Assembly (NCBI GenBank): GCA_966211765.1
Contig: CBIHOV010000003.1
Location: 124,001-188,000 of the forward strand
From: Paraflavitalea sp966211765
Lineage (GTDB): Bacteria; Bacteroidota; Bacteroidia; Chitinophagales; Chitinophagaceae
Length of the DNA: 64,000 nt
Direction of reading: 5' to 3'
Position 1 is the first letter of the stretch. Every line of letters begins with the position of its first letter. The notes beneath the pieces are model-generated. The model was given only the letters and a program-made list of their open reading frames with translations. It made no database searches and had not been told where the DNA came from. The translations under genes and the position numbers were made by a program. Positions 24,701-31,521 of this stretch are shown here, piece by piece.

Positions 24701-24886
24701 GGCACCGAGTATGGGTTTGATGCCGGCCTTGTGGCAATGCTTTACAAAGGGCCAGGCATCGGCGGTGCAGTTGATATTGGTCAAAGCGAGTGCAGCTACC
24801 CCTTGTTCTACTGCTTCCTTTACGAGGCCTTCGGTGCTGAAGGTGCCGTATTTGAAGCTGTAATATGTTTTACAATTCAGGTACAT
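21740..24886 (-). CDS. DNA polymerase III alpha subunit, second-copy (DnaE2-like) type
   Basis: 1048 residues, shorter than a replicative DnaE (about 1150-1200). The polymerase catalytic acids are intact (SPPDFDIDFSW near residue 345-352), with GRGSGANSIVAYCL and FAGYSFCKAHSASYA as further signatures. In the N-terminal PHP domain, metal-binding residues are degenerate: the usual HxHSxYS reads NCKTYYS and TDH reads TNI. Clustering with dinB is typical of damage-inducible mutagenesis cassettes, but no imuA (RecA-like) gene is adjacent. ATG 24886 (MYLNCKTYYSFKYG) starts the PHP domain; the longer frame from 25012 is not supported. Confidence 0.92.
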   Translation of the reverse strand: MYLNCKTYYSFKYGTFSTEGLVKEAVEQGVAALALTNINCTADAWPFVKHCHKAGIKPILGAEIRNGNSLLYILIAANNKGFEWINAFMSGFLKSHKPFPSPTDTTAFFDQSADGYIIYPLGARSPDTLLRNEFIGVQSTEVNKLYNMPPQYRDKLIIRQPVTFQTPDHHDVHRLLRAMDHNVIESKLPLDAVCAPHEYFVPQKHLLQAFQAYPQIITNTLRLIDTCSIELDFNTHKNKQYFTISKEDDSILLRKLAIDGLQQRYGHNTAATERIHKELKVINDLGFTAYFLITWDIIRYAKSRGFYHVGRGSGANSIVAYCLKITDVDPLELNLYFERFLNPERTSPPDFDIDFSWLERDEIMDYIVKRYGEKQVALMGAYVTFKQRAVVRELAKVFGLPEQEIEGLSKLPFVTPVSFAAWKKLSTRPTALDDYHKGIAWYQTSSRPINYQAIIARLGQKYQLTTEEVAALAQSPISRGIVDDVIWKILYYSPFIHNFPSHLSLHVGGMLISEKPIHAYTATFFPPKGIATTQIDMHIAEDIGLDKLDVLSQRGLGHIKETVRLVQENQDIRIHIDEVEKFKKDPRVKAQLQQVNTVGCFYIESPAMRQLLSKLRCDNYPVLVVASSIIRPGVASSGMMRQYISRYLDPQTTEYLHPVMEEILSETFGVMVFQEDVMKVGHYFGGLNMAAADSLRRAMSGKSRGTDHFAALKEEFYSNCTAKGYTEELTSEVWRQMESFAGYSFCKAHSASYAVESFQDLYLKTYYPIEFMVGVINNFGGFYSTEIYFIELRKAGGIPHLPCVNSSSYNTTIKGKDVYTGFVFLTSLEKYTAQTLIKERERNGPYLHLQDFVERTAIDPEQMNILISIGAFRFTGKSKKQLLWEANFLQKRQATPVASHAMFKEKPMAFKLPDLADHPVDDMYDEMEIMGFPFRDPFELMKEQTIQRQFSKELPQHLGRQVSMVLYFVDYKVLSTVNGSIMAFGAFLDEQMDWVDTVHFPVSFQRYPLKGKGFYRISGKVVEDFGFHSVEVSVMDKIGYKERTYANL

Positions 24887-25031
24887 GGGTATTTGTTGTT
24901 GCCCTATGGGCAAAGCGATGCCGGTACAGGCCCGGGCCTGTTCATTCAAAATGTTATGTAATTGGAATTGGCGTATCAGGCATTGATGCGACAAATGAAC
25001 GGGGAGATACAAGCTATAGCATCAATGTGGT

Positions 25032-25046
25032 GACGATGTAAAATTA
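25032..25046 (-). promoter_or_regulatory. -7-like promoter element of the dnaE-dinB operon
   Basis: On the minus strand this reads TAATTTTACATCGTC. TAATTTTA is one base from TAnnTTTG. Almost the same block (TAATTTACATCGTC) occurs at 55470-55483 before a LytTR gene. The leader to the dnaE ATG would be about 150 bases. Confidence 0.4.
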
Positions 25047-25061
25047 CTAAAGGATTTAGCA
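25045..25061. promoter_or_regulatory. Candidate SOS operator upstream of dnaE-dinB
   Basis: TACTAAAGGATTTAGCA matches the SRAP-operon box (TACTAA-N5-TTAGYA, with the centre ending AT in both). It overlaps the putative -7 element on the minus strand, a position suited to repression. Confidence 0.5.
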
Positions 25062-25114
25062 AGCCTGCAGTCGCACTATCACGAAGAAAGTATGTTGCGC
25101 GTATCATTAAAGTG

Positions 25115-25131
25115 AGCGGTCGTTCTGACCG
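25115..25131. repeat. Short inverted repeat in the dnaE / HTH intergenic region
   Basis: CGGTC-GTTCT-GACCG, 5-bp arms. It lies in the 446-base region between the dnaE start and the small DNA-binding protein start. Apart from this and the candidate SOS box, nothing else stands out there. Confidence 0.35.
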
Positions 25132-25332
25132 TAGTACAACTTGTAATTACAGAAATGAGGACTTGTATTGCAGAAGATTACGGGACGTTCTGTGGACGTT
25201 GAATACAATCTGTACTGGAAAAAGACAATCGGTATTCTGCCTGCTCCATTTTGTATCCAACTATGTACAATTCGTATTCGAGAAAGTACATCCTGTAAAA
25301 GAGAAAATGGCTTACTTAATTTATTTTCGATA

Positions 25333-25584
25333 ATGCATACGGATGTACGCTTCAAGACTGTGAGGGACCTTATCAATACCAGGAGCATTACAGCATTTGA
25401 ACAAATATTTGACACCTTACCTAAATCAATACTTGCACGGTCACTAAGGAAAAACACCAGTCGCATTGACGATATTATCGCGCGCCCTGAGGACCTGAAG
25501 TATAAGGACATTAAAGCGATCAGCTTATTATTCGATGTTCCCTGCAGCAAGATCATTCAATTATTTGACAAGGATTTTGCCTAA
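25333..25584 (+). CDS. Small helix-turn-helix-like DNA-binding protein
   Basis: 83 residues, all helical by pattern. FKTVRDLINTRSITAFEQIFDTLPKSILAR, then RKNTSRIDDIIARPEDLKYKDIKAISLLFDV, resembles the Cro/C1-like small HTH proteins frequent in this phylum, where a conserved IPKS-x-A and a Pro-x-x-(F/L)-x-x-x-(E/D)-x-x-x-(I/L) spacing mark the second helix pair. ATG 25333 is chosen because the preceding in-frame 55 residues look non-coding. It is divergent from dnaE. DNA binding is inferred; the target is unknown. Confidence 0.5.
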   Translation: MHTDVRFKTVRDLINTRSITAFEQIFDTLPKSILARSLRKNTSRIDDIIARPEDLKYKDIKAISLLFDVPCSKIIQLFDKDFA

Positions 25585-25702
25585 CCTGCCAATTGTCGAA
25601 ACCAGTAACATAGACCACCGGTTATTTACCTTGTTATGTACCATTAACCAATCCTTATCACAGTTCAATGTCCCGTGAGAGACCTTGTTACACAATGGGT
25701 AT

Positions 25703-25732
25703 AAACCATCCTTCGGGGTGGTTTATTTTTTT
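25703..25732 (+). terminator. Intrinsic terminator
   Basis: The stem AAACCATCC/GGGTGGTTT with a TTCG tetraloop is followed by seven T. It is 119 bases after the small HTH gene and probably ends that transcript. Confidence 0.75.
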
Positions 25733-25801
25733 GGGGGGATACAGAGCTACTATTAAGGTAGTGTCTGGGTAGTATAATGTACGGAGCTGCCTGATCTATG
25801 G

Positions 25802-25878
25802 GTCTCGATAAAGTCTCGATAAGGTCTCGATAAGGTCCCGAAAAGGTCTCGATAAGGTCCCGAAAAGGTCTCGATAAG
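25802..25878. repeat. Seven-copy 11-bp tandem repeat
   Basis: Consecutive units GTCTCGATAAA, GTCTCGATAAG (x2), GTCCCGAAAAG, GTCTCGATAAG, GTCCCGAAAAG, GTCTCGATAAG. Two unit types partly alternate. It lies outside any gene in the AT-rich island that follows the HTH gene; 11 bases is close to one helical turn. Confidence 0.9.
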
Positions 25879-25926
25879 GTATGATTTGAACTTTCGTTAC
25901 TGTTGATGAATAAGACACTTCTTTAG

Positions 25927-25943
25927 ACCCCACGGAGCGGGGT
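25927..25943. repeat. REP-like hairpin 1
   Basis: ACCCC-ACGGAGC-GGGGT, followed by AGACCCTGATAGG. Related to the hairpin at 25985-26001 in both stem and trailing sequence. Confidence 0.5.
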
Positions 25944-25984
25944 AGACCCTGATAGGTTTTGCAGGGGGTGCGTATCTAAGCTAA

Positions 25985-26001
25985 ATCCCGCGTAGCGGGA
26001 T
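25985..26001. repeat. REP-like hairpin 2
   Basis: ATCCCGC-GTA-GCGGGAT, a perfect 7-bp stem with a 3-base loop, followed by AAACTCTGTCAG. Together with the first hairpin it resembles short extragenic palindromes spread in many genomes. The flanking 26002-26280 holds nothing else I can identify. Confidence 0.55.
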
Positions 26002-26280
26002 AAACTCTGTCAGATGTCTGTTCGGTTCCGGCAAACATATAACATACAAGATGCCAAATCCAAATATAAAAAATGACCATTGTGGAATCTTTTGTACATC
26101 ACAACAATTAATGAATTGTTTTTCATTTCGTTATGTATATAGTGCTTAAAAATATCCAATAAAAAATTTGGAAACGGGTATCTGTAAATTGTATGTTTGT
26201 TTTGAACAGATCGATTGTGTGGACGAGGCCTCTAAGCACAGTTGATGAAGAAGAAGTGTTGTGCAACACTTAGGAATACA

Positions 26281-26342
26281 AGCTGCGAGCGGTGAGCTAC
26301 GAGCTTTCGGCTGTTAGTATTAGCTGTTATGGGTTATTGGTG
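26281..26342. repeat. Degenerate heptamer array (AGCTNNN)
   Basis: Units AGCTGCG, AGCGGTG, AGCTACG, AGCTTTC, GGCTGTT, AGTATT, AGCTGTT, ATGGGTT, ATTGGTG keep a 7-base rhythm with one 6-base unit. A similar array is at 58052-58086. The rightward open frame starting nearby (26329-26514) looks like chance. Confidence 0.55.
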
Positions 26343-26514
26343 GCTGTTGGTCATGATCTCTGCTGAGGGCTATTGCCACTGGTTGTTGTCTCTTGTGGGT
26401 TTGATGGAGGTGCTGGTGAACGCCAGCCGCCAGCACATTGCTGAGGGCCTTCGGGGCCGGGAGATAATGACCAAGTTTTGGGAGTTGGTTATTGGCAACA
26501 GCATAAACCGATAA

Positions 26515-26637
26515 TCCGGTCCATTCAACTTAATTTTAAAACTTAAAAACGAATATCATAAGACAAGGATAGAGAAAACAATATCATCCATTGGCGCCGA
26601 TCTACTAAAGATAATCAGGAGGATATATTCATCGTAG
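26515..26637 (+). pseudogene. 3'-end remnant of a gene (copy A)
   Basis: An open stretch without a start codon that encodes GPFNLILKLKNEYHKTRIEK, then TISSIGADLLKIIRRIYSS and a TAG stop. From 26557 it matches 28475-28541 (copy B) at protein level: HKTRIEK-x-SSIGADLLKIIRR against HKTWIKK-x-SIGAQLLKAIRK. The pattern of codon-wise gaps says both were coding. It is probably the end of a lost paralogue of the HD/GHKL gene just downstream. Confidence 0.5.
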
Positions 26638-26678
26638 TATTGTATTTCCGGTTGATAGTGGTAGCAGGCGTATAAAAC

Positions 26679-26722
26679 AAGAGGCTATCTCCTAGGTTTG
26701 CAAAAACGGGAGATGGCCTCTT
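26679..26722. terminator. Long-stem hairpin after remnant A
   Basis: AAGAGGCTATCTCC pairs with GGAGATGGCCTCTT (14 bp, one G-U) around a 16-base loop. It lies 41 bases after the remnant stop and before the HD/GHKL remnant; no strong T-tract follows. Confidence 0.5.
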
Positions 26723-26948
26723 GGGTTATTACCAACCTCTTGAAAAAGGACACCTCTACTTTATGTAGACAATACACGAATTAGCTTACACATCCCTTAA
26801 GGCTTCATTTTGACAATTTATAAATTGTTACTATATTTCACTTTTACTAGTTAGTCTAGTCAATAAAGTGATAGACTTACTCTATCCTATGATTACTCCA
26901 GGTTTGAACTATTTCATTACAATTATTGCCACAAACTGGAATGCTATT

Positions 26949-28546
26949 ATGAGTGAAGACACTTTACTAAGACTAAAGGAGACATTGCTTTACACTACGC
27001 TTGAAAAGAGAGAAAAACAGGAAAAGAAGGGTTCGCTGCTATCAACTAAAGTATATGACATTGTTGGCCATGTAAGCCCACTCCTTGCAAGAATTCCAGA
27101 AAACATGCCCGAATACACGCTACATGATGCTAGTCATAGCATGAAAGTAGTTAAAATCATGGGAGAAATGATTCCTGCGCCTACATTAAAAAATTTGAAT
27201 AGCCTGGAACTAACGCTTTTAATATTAAGTGCTTTTTTGCATGATATTGGAATGACTTGTGATCGGAACGAAAAAGAGGAAATTATCAAAAACTCTCCGG
27301 ATTACGCCATATTATTCAAATCAGACATAGACAAGTACAACGCCTACGAAAATTACAAAAACTCAAATGATCACAGATCGGCAACATTTATAGAAGACCA
27401 AGTATTCACAGAGTATTTACGTAGAAACCACGTACGAAGATCCGCTGACTACATATCTGAGTATTTATCTTGCAAAAAACTGGAATTGTCATTCAAAGAC
27501 ATTCCCTTTTGGAAACACCTGATTGCAATTTGTGACAGCATGCAGAACCTGTAAAATCCTTAAAAGACCTGGACAGATGGCCTAGACACACACTGATTGG
27601 AGAAAACATCATCAACGTCCAATACCTGTCAATAATATTAAGACTTGCAGACATACTTGACCTAGATGCGGAAAGGACACCCAAAGTGATCTATGAATTT
27701 GTAAATCCTAAAGACCCAGTTAGCATTTTAGAATGGAAAAAGCACCGGTCGGTGATTGGCCGATACATCACACCTACCGATGTACTTTTTGAAGCAAAAT
27801 GCTCCAGCCCCGAAGTTGAACGCGCACTAAAAGAATTCATTTACTGGATAGAAGTTGAGAGAAAAGAATCAATAGAACTATTAAAAAACTACGCAGATAA
27901 AATCTCGCAGAAATATAGGCTGGAACTTCACAATATAATACCCGACGACAGGATCAAATCTGACGGCTCCTATATTTATAATGACCTTAAGTTTGAAATC
28001 GACCATCAACGAGTAATGGAATTACTAATGGGTGAAAGGCTCTATAAAAGTCCAGTATTTGCACTTAGGGAATTGTTGCAAAATGCAACAGATGCTATCA
28101 AAGTAAGAGAAGAAATATATAAAACCAAGGCAGAACAATTTATTCCCCAGATTACGATTGAATTAACCGAGGACACATTAATTGTTACTGACAATGGCAT
28201 TGGCATGGATCAGGCTGTGTTTGAAAAATACTTCCTCCAAGTTGGCAAGAGTTTCTATTCAAGCCCTGTCTTTTACAGCCGATTCCCGGATGTAGATGTA
28301 ACCTGCACGACATTGTGTCGATCTTTTTGGAAAACACTTATTGCCGAAGAAATTATAGCATCAACAGACGAAATGCCTACTCTTGATAAAAAGGATTTCA
28401 TGAAATACTGGAGCGAGGACCTACCTTAAGAATATGTATCGCAAAGTGTACGGAATGATCCAGGGTTAGCCATTCATAAGACATGGATAAAGAAAATAAA
28501 ATCAATTGGCGCCCAACTACTGAAGGCAATAAGGAAGGATAAAAGG
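26949..28546 (+). pseudogene. Disrupted HD-domain / Hsp90-like (GHKL) ATPase gene
   Basis: The first part (ATG 26949 to TAA 27554) has an HD-type metal site: LHDASHSMKV and FLHDIGMT. Loss of one base near 27537 shifts frame: ICDS continues as HAEPVKSLKDLDRWPRH only in another frame. That frame (to TAA 28427) carries the fourth HD ligand (LRLADILDLD), a helical linker, and a GHKL ATPase N-box (ALRELLQNATDA) and G1 box (VTDNGIGMD). After YFLQVGKSFYSS the expected rest of the ATPase is missing. Beyond the TAA the same frame runs on (EYVSQSVRNDPGLAIHKTW) into copy B of the 3' repeat. The DNA is clearly more AT-rich than its surroundings, suggesting transfer. Intact relatives join an HD phosphohydrolase-like domain to an Hsp90-type ATPase; function unknown. 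Confidence 0.7.
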
Positions 28547-28552
28547 GAGTTA

Positions 28553-29881
28553 CTATTGAACAATATTTTTATAAATAATCCCATCTTTCATAATGATGAG
28601 AAAGTTTTTTCCGGGGTCTTCAATCAATTTGATATTCTTCAGCGGGCTGCCATCTACCAGGAGCAGGTCGGCATATGCACCCTGTTCAATGACGCCGAGT
28701 TTGCCGGCCGGATATGGATTTCGCAGACCGCATAAAGCCAGCAATTCTGCATTGGCCGAGGTAGCCATTTTTAAGATCTCATAGGGTGTATACCACCGGG
28801 TGAGCTTGGCAAGCTGGGCTCCTTGTCTTGTAGCCAGTTTTGGATCAAAAAGGCAATCGGTACCCCAGGCAGTTTTCAATTTGTATTTTTTAGCGAGTGC
28901 GTAGGCAATGTCGGTGCCCTGGGTCATTTGCAATTGCTTTTTCCTGTTTTCAGAACCTTCGGGTTGAGGATTTGCATCCTCATCATCTAAAAATGGCTGC
29001 AGAGAAAGCCATATGCCTTTTTGGCCAAGCAATTTTGCAGTAGCGTCATCCATCAGCTGGCCATGTTCTATACATTTTACGCCGGCATTTACGGCTGTGG
29101 TTATGGCTTTTGGTGTGTAAGCATGTACAGTTACATAAGTGCCCCAATTGCTTGCGCCATCCACTGCAGCTTTAATTTCTGCCTCGGTAAACTGGGATAC
29201 ATCCAACGGATCATAATTGGAGGTTACGCCTCCACCCGCCATCAGCTTTATTTGCGTAGCACCCAGGCGCAATTGCTCTCTTGTTCTCATTAAAACCTGG
29301 TCTGCGCCGTCGGCAATCATGGTCATACCGTTTTTTTCCATGTAACCAAGTGGCGCACCTATCTGCTTGGGTACATCTGTAGGCATCCCGAAATCACCAT
29401 GGCCACCGGTTTGAGAAATAGCAGCACCGCTTGGATAAATGCGCGGTCCCTTAAATAATCCCTGTTCTATTGCTTTCTTTAGGCTAAATGGAGCTCCCCC
29501 CATATCTCGTACAGCAGTGAACCCGCGTAATAATTGCTTTCCGGCAGCATCTGCAGCTACGAGGTTAATATACCCAATATCTGATACCAACGCCACCTGC
29601 ATAGGAATAGATTCCATCATCAAATGCGCATGCGCGTCGATCAGTCCGGGCATTAAAAACTTTCCCTTCCCATCAATGATCTGTGTATTGGTGCTTCGAT
29701 TGGTGGGAATGGGGCTGGTAGAAATAGTCTTGATCAGGTTGCCTTCAATCAATACATTTCCGATGGTTGTTTTTTCATCTTTCCCATTAAAGATCTCTAC
29801 GTTATTGATCAGGATTGTTTTTGTTTGCCCGGATGCCAGGCTTCCCAATAAGAAGATGACAATAGTAAATATGTATTTCAT
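28553..29881 (-). CDS. Secreted amidohydrolase (imidazolonepropionase/Xaa-Pro dipeptidase-like)
   Basis: 442 residues with a signal peptide (YIFTIVIFLLGSLASGQ). Amidohydrolase-superfamily metal motifs: LIDAHAHLMME near residue 80 (HxH), IKLMAGGGVTSNYDP (Lys), VTVHAYTPKAI and CIEHGQLMDD (His ligands), and WGTDCLFD (Asp). The C-terminal strand YADLLLVDGSPLKNI is typical of the metal-dependent dipeptidase/prolidase-like branch. Export points to degradation of peptides or cyclic amides in the periplasm. It is a single gene next to the broken HD/GHKL region. Confidence 0.9.
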   Translation of the reverse strand: MKYIFTIVIFLLGSLASGQTKTILINNVEIFNGKDEKTTIGNVLIEGNLIKTISTSPIPTNRSTNTQIIDGKGKFLMPGLIDAHAHLMMESIPMQVALVSDIGYINLVAADAAGKQLLRGFTAVRDMGGAPFSLKKAIEQGLFKGPRIYPSGAAISQTGGHGDFGMPTDVPKQIGAPLGYMEKNGMTMIADGADQVLMRTREQLRLGATQIKLMAGGGVTSNYDPLDVSQFTEAEIKAAVDGASNWGTYVTVHAYTPKAITTAVNAGVKCIEHGQLMDDATAKLLGQKGIWLSLQPFLDDEDANPQPEGSENRKKQLQMTQGTDIAYALAKKYKLKTAWGTDCLFDPKLATRQGAQLAKLTRWYTPYEILKMATSANAELLALCGLRNPYPAGKLGVIEQGAYADLLLVDGSPLKNIKLIEDPGKNFLIIMKDGIIYKNIVQ

Positions 29882-29992
29882 AGCCTAAGTATTTAGATGA
29901 AATATTATTCAGGGCTAAAGGAGGTATGCCCGACGAGGGCTGTATAATGGGGGAGGATAGTTTAAAGATACAAAAAACAAAATATAAAAAAA

Positions 29993-30019
29993 AGCCCATT
30001 GAACAAAGTTCAACGGGCT
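29993..30019 (-). terminator. Terminator of the Trp-rich repeat gene
   Basis: AGCCCATTGAAC/GTTCAACGGGCT (12 bp with one A-C mismatch) around AAA is followed by eight or more T on the minus strand, 26 bases past the stop codon at 30045. Confidence 0.8.
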
Positions 30020-30044
30020 ATACGCTACTGGAGGCTACAACGTA

Positions 30045-30450
30045 CTATCCATTCACCCAGAGCGTCCAGTGGCTGTCAAACTTATACCACTTGCCATCGG
30101 AGCCTTCCCATTTCCATTCAGGCACTTCCGACCATGCTTTGCCATCGGTACTCCATACCAGTTTCTTGTCGTGGATCTTAAGCCACTTGCCCTCCTTATC
30201 GGCCCAGGCCCCATCTTTTACCTCCGCCCATTTTTTACCATCGGTGCTCCACCACAAGCCTGCTTTTTTATCGAGCTTGTACCAATAAGTAACCCCGTCT
30301 TTCATACCGGCCCAGGTGCCGGTAGCTGACTTTGTCCAATCGGCTACTATCGTAACCGTATGTTTATCGGGCACTAGCGGCCTGCAACTGGCCTTTAGAT
30401 GCCATGAGTAAGGGCAAGCAAATTGCCATCAGGTTCATTGTCCTTTTCAT
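30045..30450 (-). pseudogene. Trp-rich repeat secreted protein, frameshifted after the signal peptide
   Basis: From ATG 30450 a signal peptide is encoded (KRTMNLMAICLPLLMASKGQ), but the frame stops at 30364. A second frame, open from 30374 to 30045, encodes PDKHTVTIVADWTKSATGTW followed by three Trp-rich repeats around YWYKLDKKAGLWWSTDGKKW, WLKIHDKKLVWSTDGKAW and WYKFDSHWTLWVNG. The two frames meet at a CCC run near 30368; one C fewer would join ...QAASA to DKHTVTI. So this is either a true frameshift, a phase-variable site, or a base error in the assembly. The mature part would be a small secreted repeat protein of unknown role. Confidence 0.65.
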
Positions 30451-30649
30451 TTGTGTGATGATTTAGTATTTAAAAATTAATGTTTCCGTATTCAAATAAA
30501 CCACGATCGTGATCGCTGTTCATTTCAGCCATTAAGTATTGGCATTTCCGTTATGCTCTTTTTGTGCGAGTGTCATTATATATACGATGTGTGCTTTCGA
30601 AAGGTTTTAAGCGCTCTGTTATTTTGCTGCTATAAGAAGGCACAAAAAA

Positions 30650-30671
30650 AAGCCGCCTATTGAGGCAGCTT
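30650..30671 (-). terminator. Terminator of the sigma/anti-sigma operon
   Basis: AAGCCGCC/GGCAGCTT with a TATTGA loop is followed by eight T on the minus strand, 39 bases past the anti-sigma stop. Confidence 0.75.
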
Positions 30672-30710
30672 ATACAGCTGAACTGGTGGCATGCGCACCA
30701 GTAATCTTAT

Positions 30711-31520
30711 TTATGATTGCACTTTTCCCATTACATAAAGCTGTGTAAGATCGGGCAGGGCACTGCCGCCAGCTTTTTCGAGTGTGATGGCAAATGCCTG
30801 GGCCTGCTGCACAGGCTTGAGCTGGCAAAGCCCGTCGCAGTTATCGAGCATACCCGCATCTACGGGCTTACCATCCACCAAAGCCCATAGCTGGTATTGC
30901 TTGCCCGCAGGTGCAGGGGGCAGGTTGCTGGCAATGAGGTAAACGTTTTTGCTGTGGGTATCCCAATACACCGTAGCCAGGTTGTTTTCCTTGCCTGCAA
31001 TACCGGGCATAGAAACTTTCAACATTCCGGGCGCCGCCATGAGCTGCATATTATTGTGCAGATCTGTAAGGCGGGTTTGGTACACCTTGTTGTTGGCCAG
31101 AAGGTTATTGCGCTCATCCTGGAGGGCCAGGTATTCTTTGTTGGCTTTGGTGTATTTCTTATAGAGGTAAACATTAACAGCTGCGCTACCCATGAACAGG
31201 ACGAGGGAAGCCGCGGCCAGGTAGCGGGTACCCATGCGCACAGTGCGTGCCGGTGGAATGGAAGTTGCTATGATAGCAGGCGCAGGGGCCACAAACTCTT
31301 GCTGCAGGGCGGCCATTAATTGTTCTTTTGTACTGTCTGCTACAGGTACAGCAAATTGAGGAGAGGTATTGCGCAGCCATTCTTCAGCCTGTGCGATGGC
31401 AGCGGCTATTGCAGGATGTTCCAGGCGCAGCCGCTGCAGTTCGGCCACTTCATCGTCATTGGCTATGCCAAGCACATAGCTTTCAATAACTCCACTTTGT
31501 ATGTATGCCTGTATATCCAC
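30711..31520 (-). CDS. Anti-sigma factor of the RskA type
   Basis: 269 residues. The N-terminal cytoplasmic part (residues 1-90, IESYVLGIANDDEVAELQRL) matches the anti-sigma-K helper region; one membrane helix is near 99-117 (YLAAASLVLFMGSAAVNVYLY); the periplasmic RskA domain follows (ATVYWDTHSKNVYLIASNLPPAPAGKQYQLWALVDGKPVDAG, in part). It would hold the ECF sigma factor inactive at the membrane until a signal releases it. The gene starts one base after the sigma stop codon, so it is coupled with it. Confidence 0.9.
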   Translation of the reverse strand: MDIQAYIQSGVIESYVLGIANDDEVAELQRLRLEHPAIAAAIAQAEEWLRNTSPQFAVPVADSTKEQLMAALQQEFVAPAPAIIATSIPPARTVRMGTRYLAAASLVLFMGSAAVNVYLYKKYTKANKEYLALQDERNNLLANNKVYQTRLTDLHNNMQLMAAPGMLKVSMPGIAGKENNLATVYWDTHSKNVYLIASNLPPAPAGKQYQLWALVDGKPVDAGMLDNCDGLCQLKPVQQAQAFAITLEKAGGSALPDLTQLYVMGKVQS

Positions 31521-31521
31521 T

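Noticed and set aside
25802..26001. CRISPR array
   Set aside because: Units are 11 bp, contiguous and without spacers, and there are no cas genes; it is a plain tandem repeat plus hairpins.
26329..26514. 61-codon frame in the island before the HD/GHKL remnant
   Set aside because: It starts in the heptamer array and its sequence is Trp/Leu-rich repeat-derived text with no homology I can recognise.
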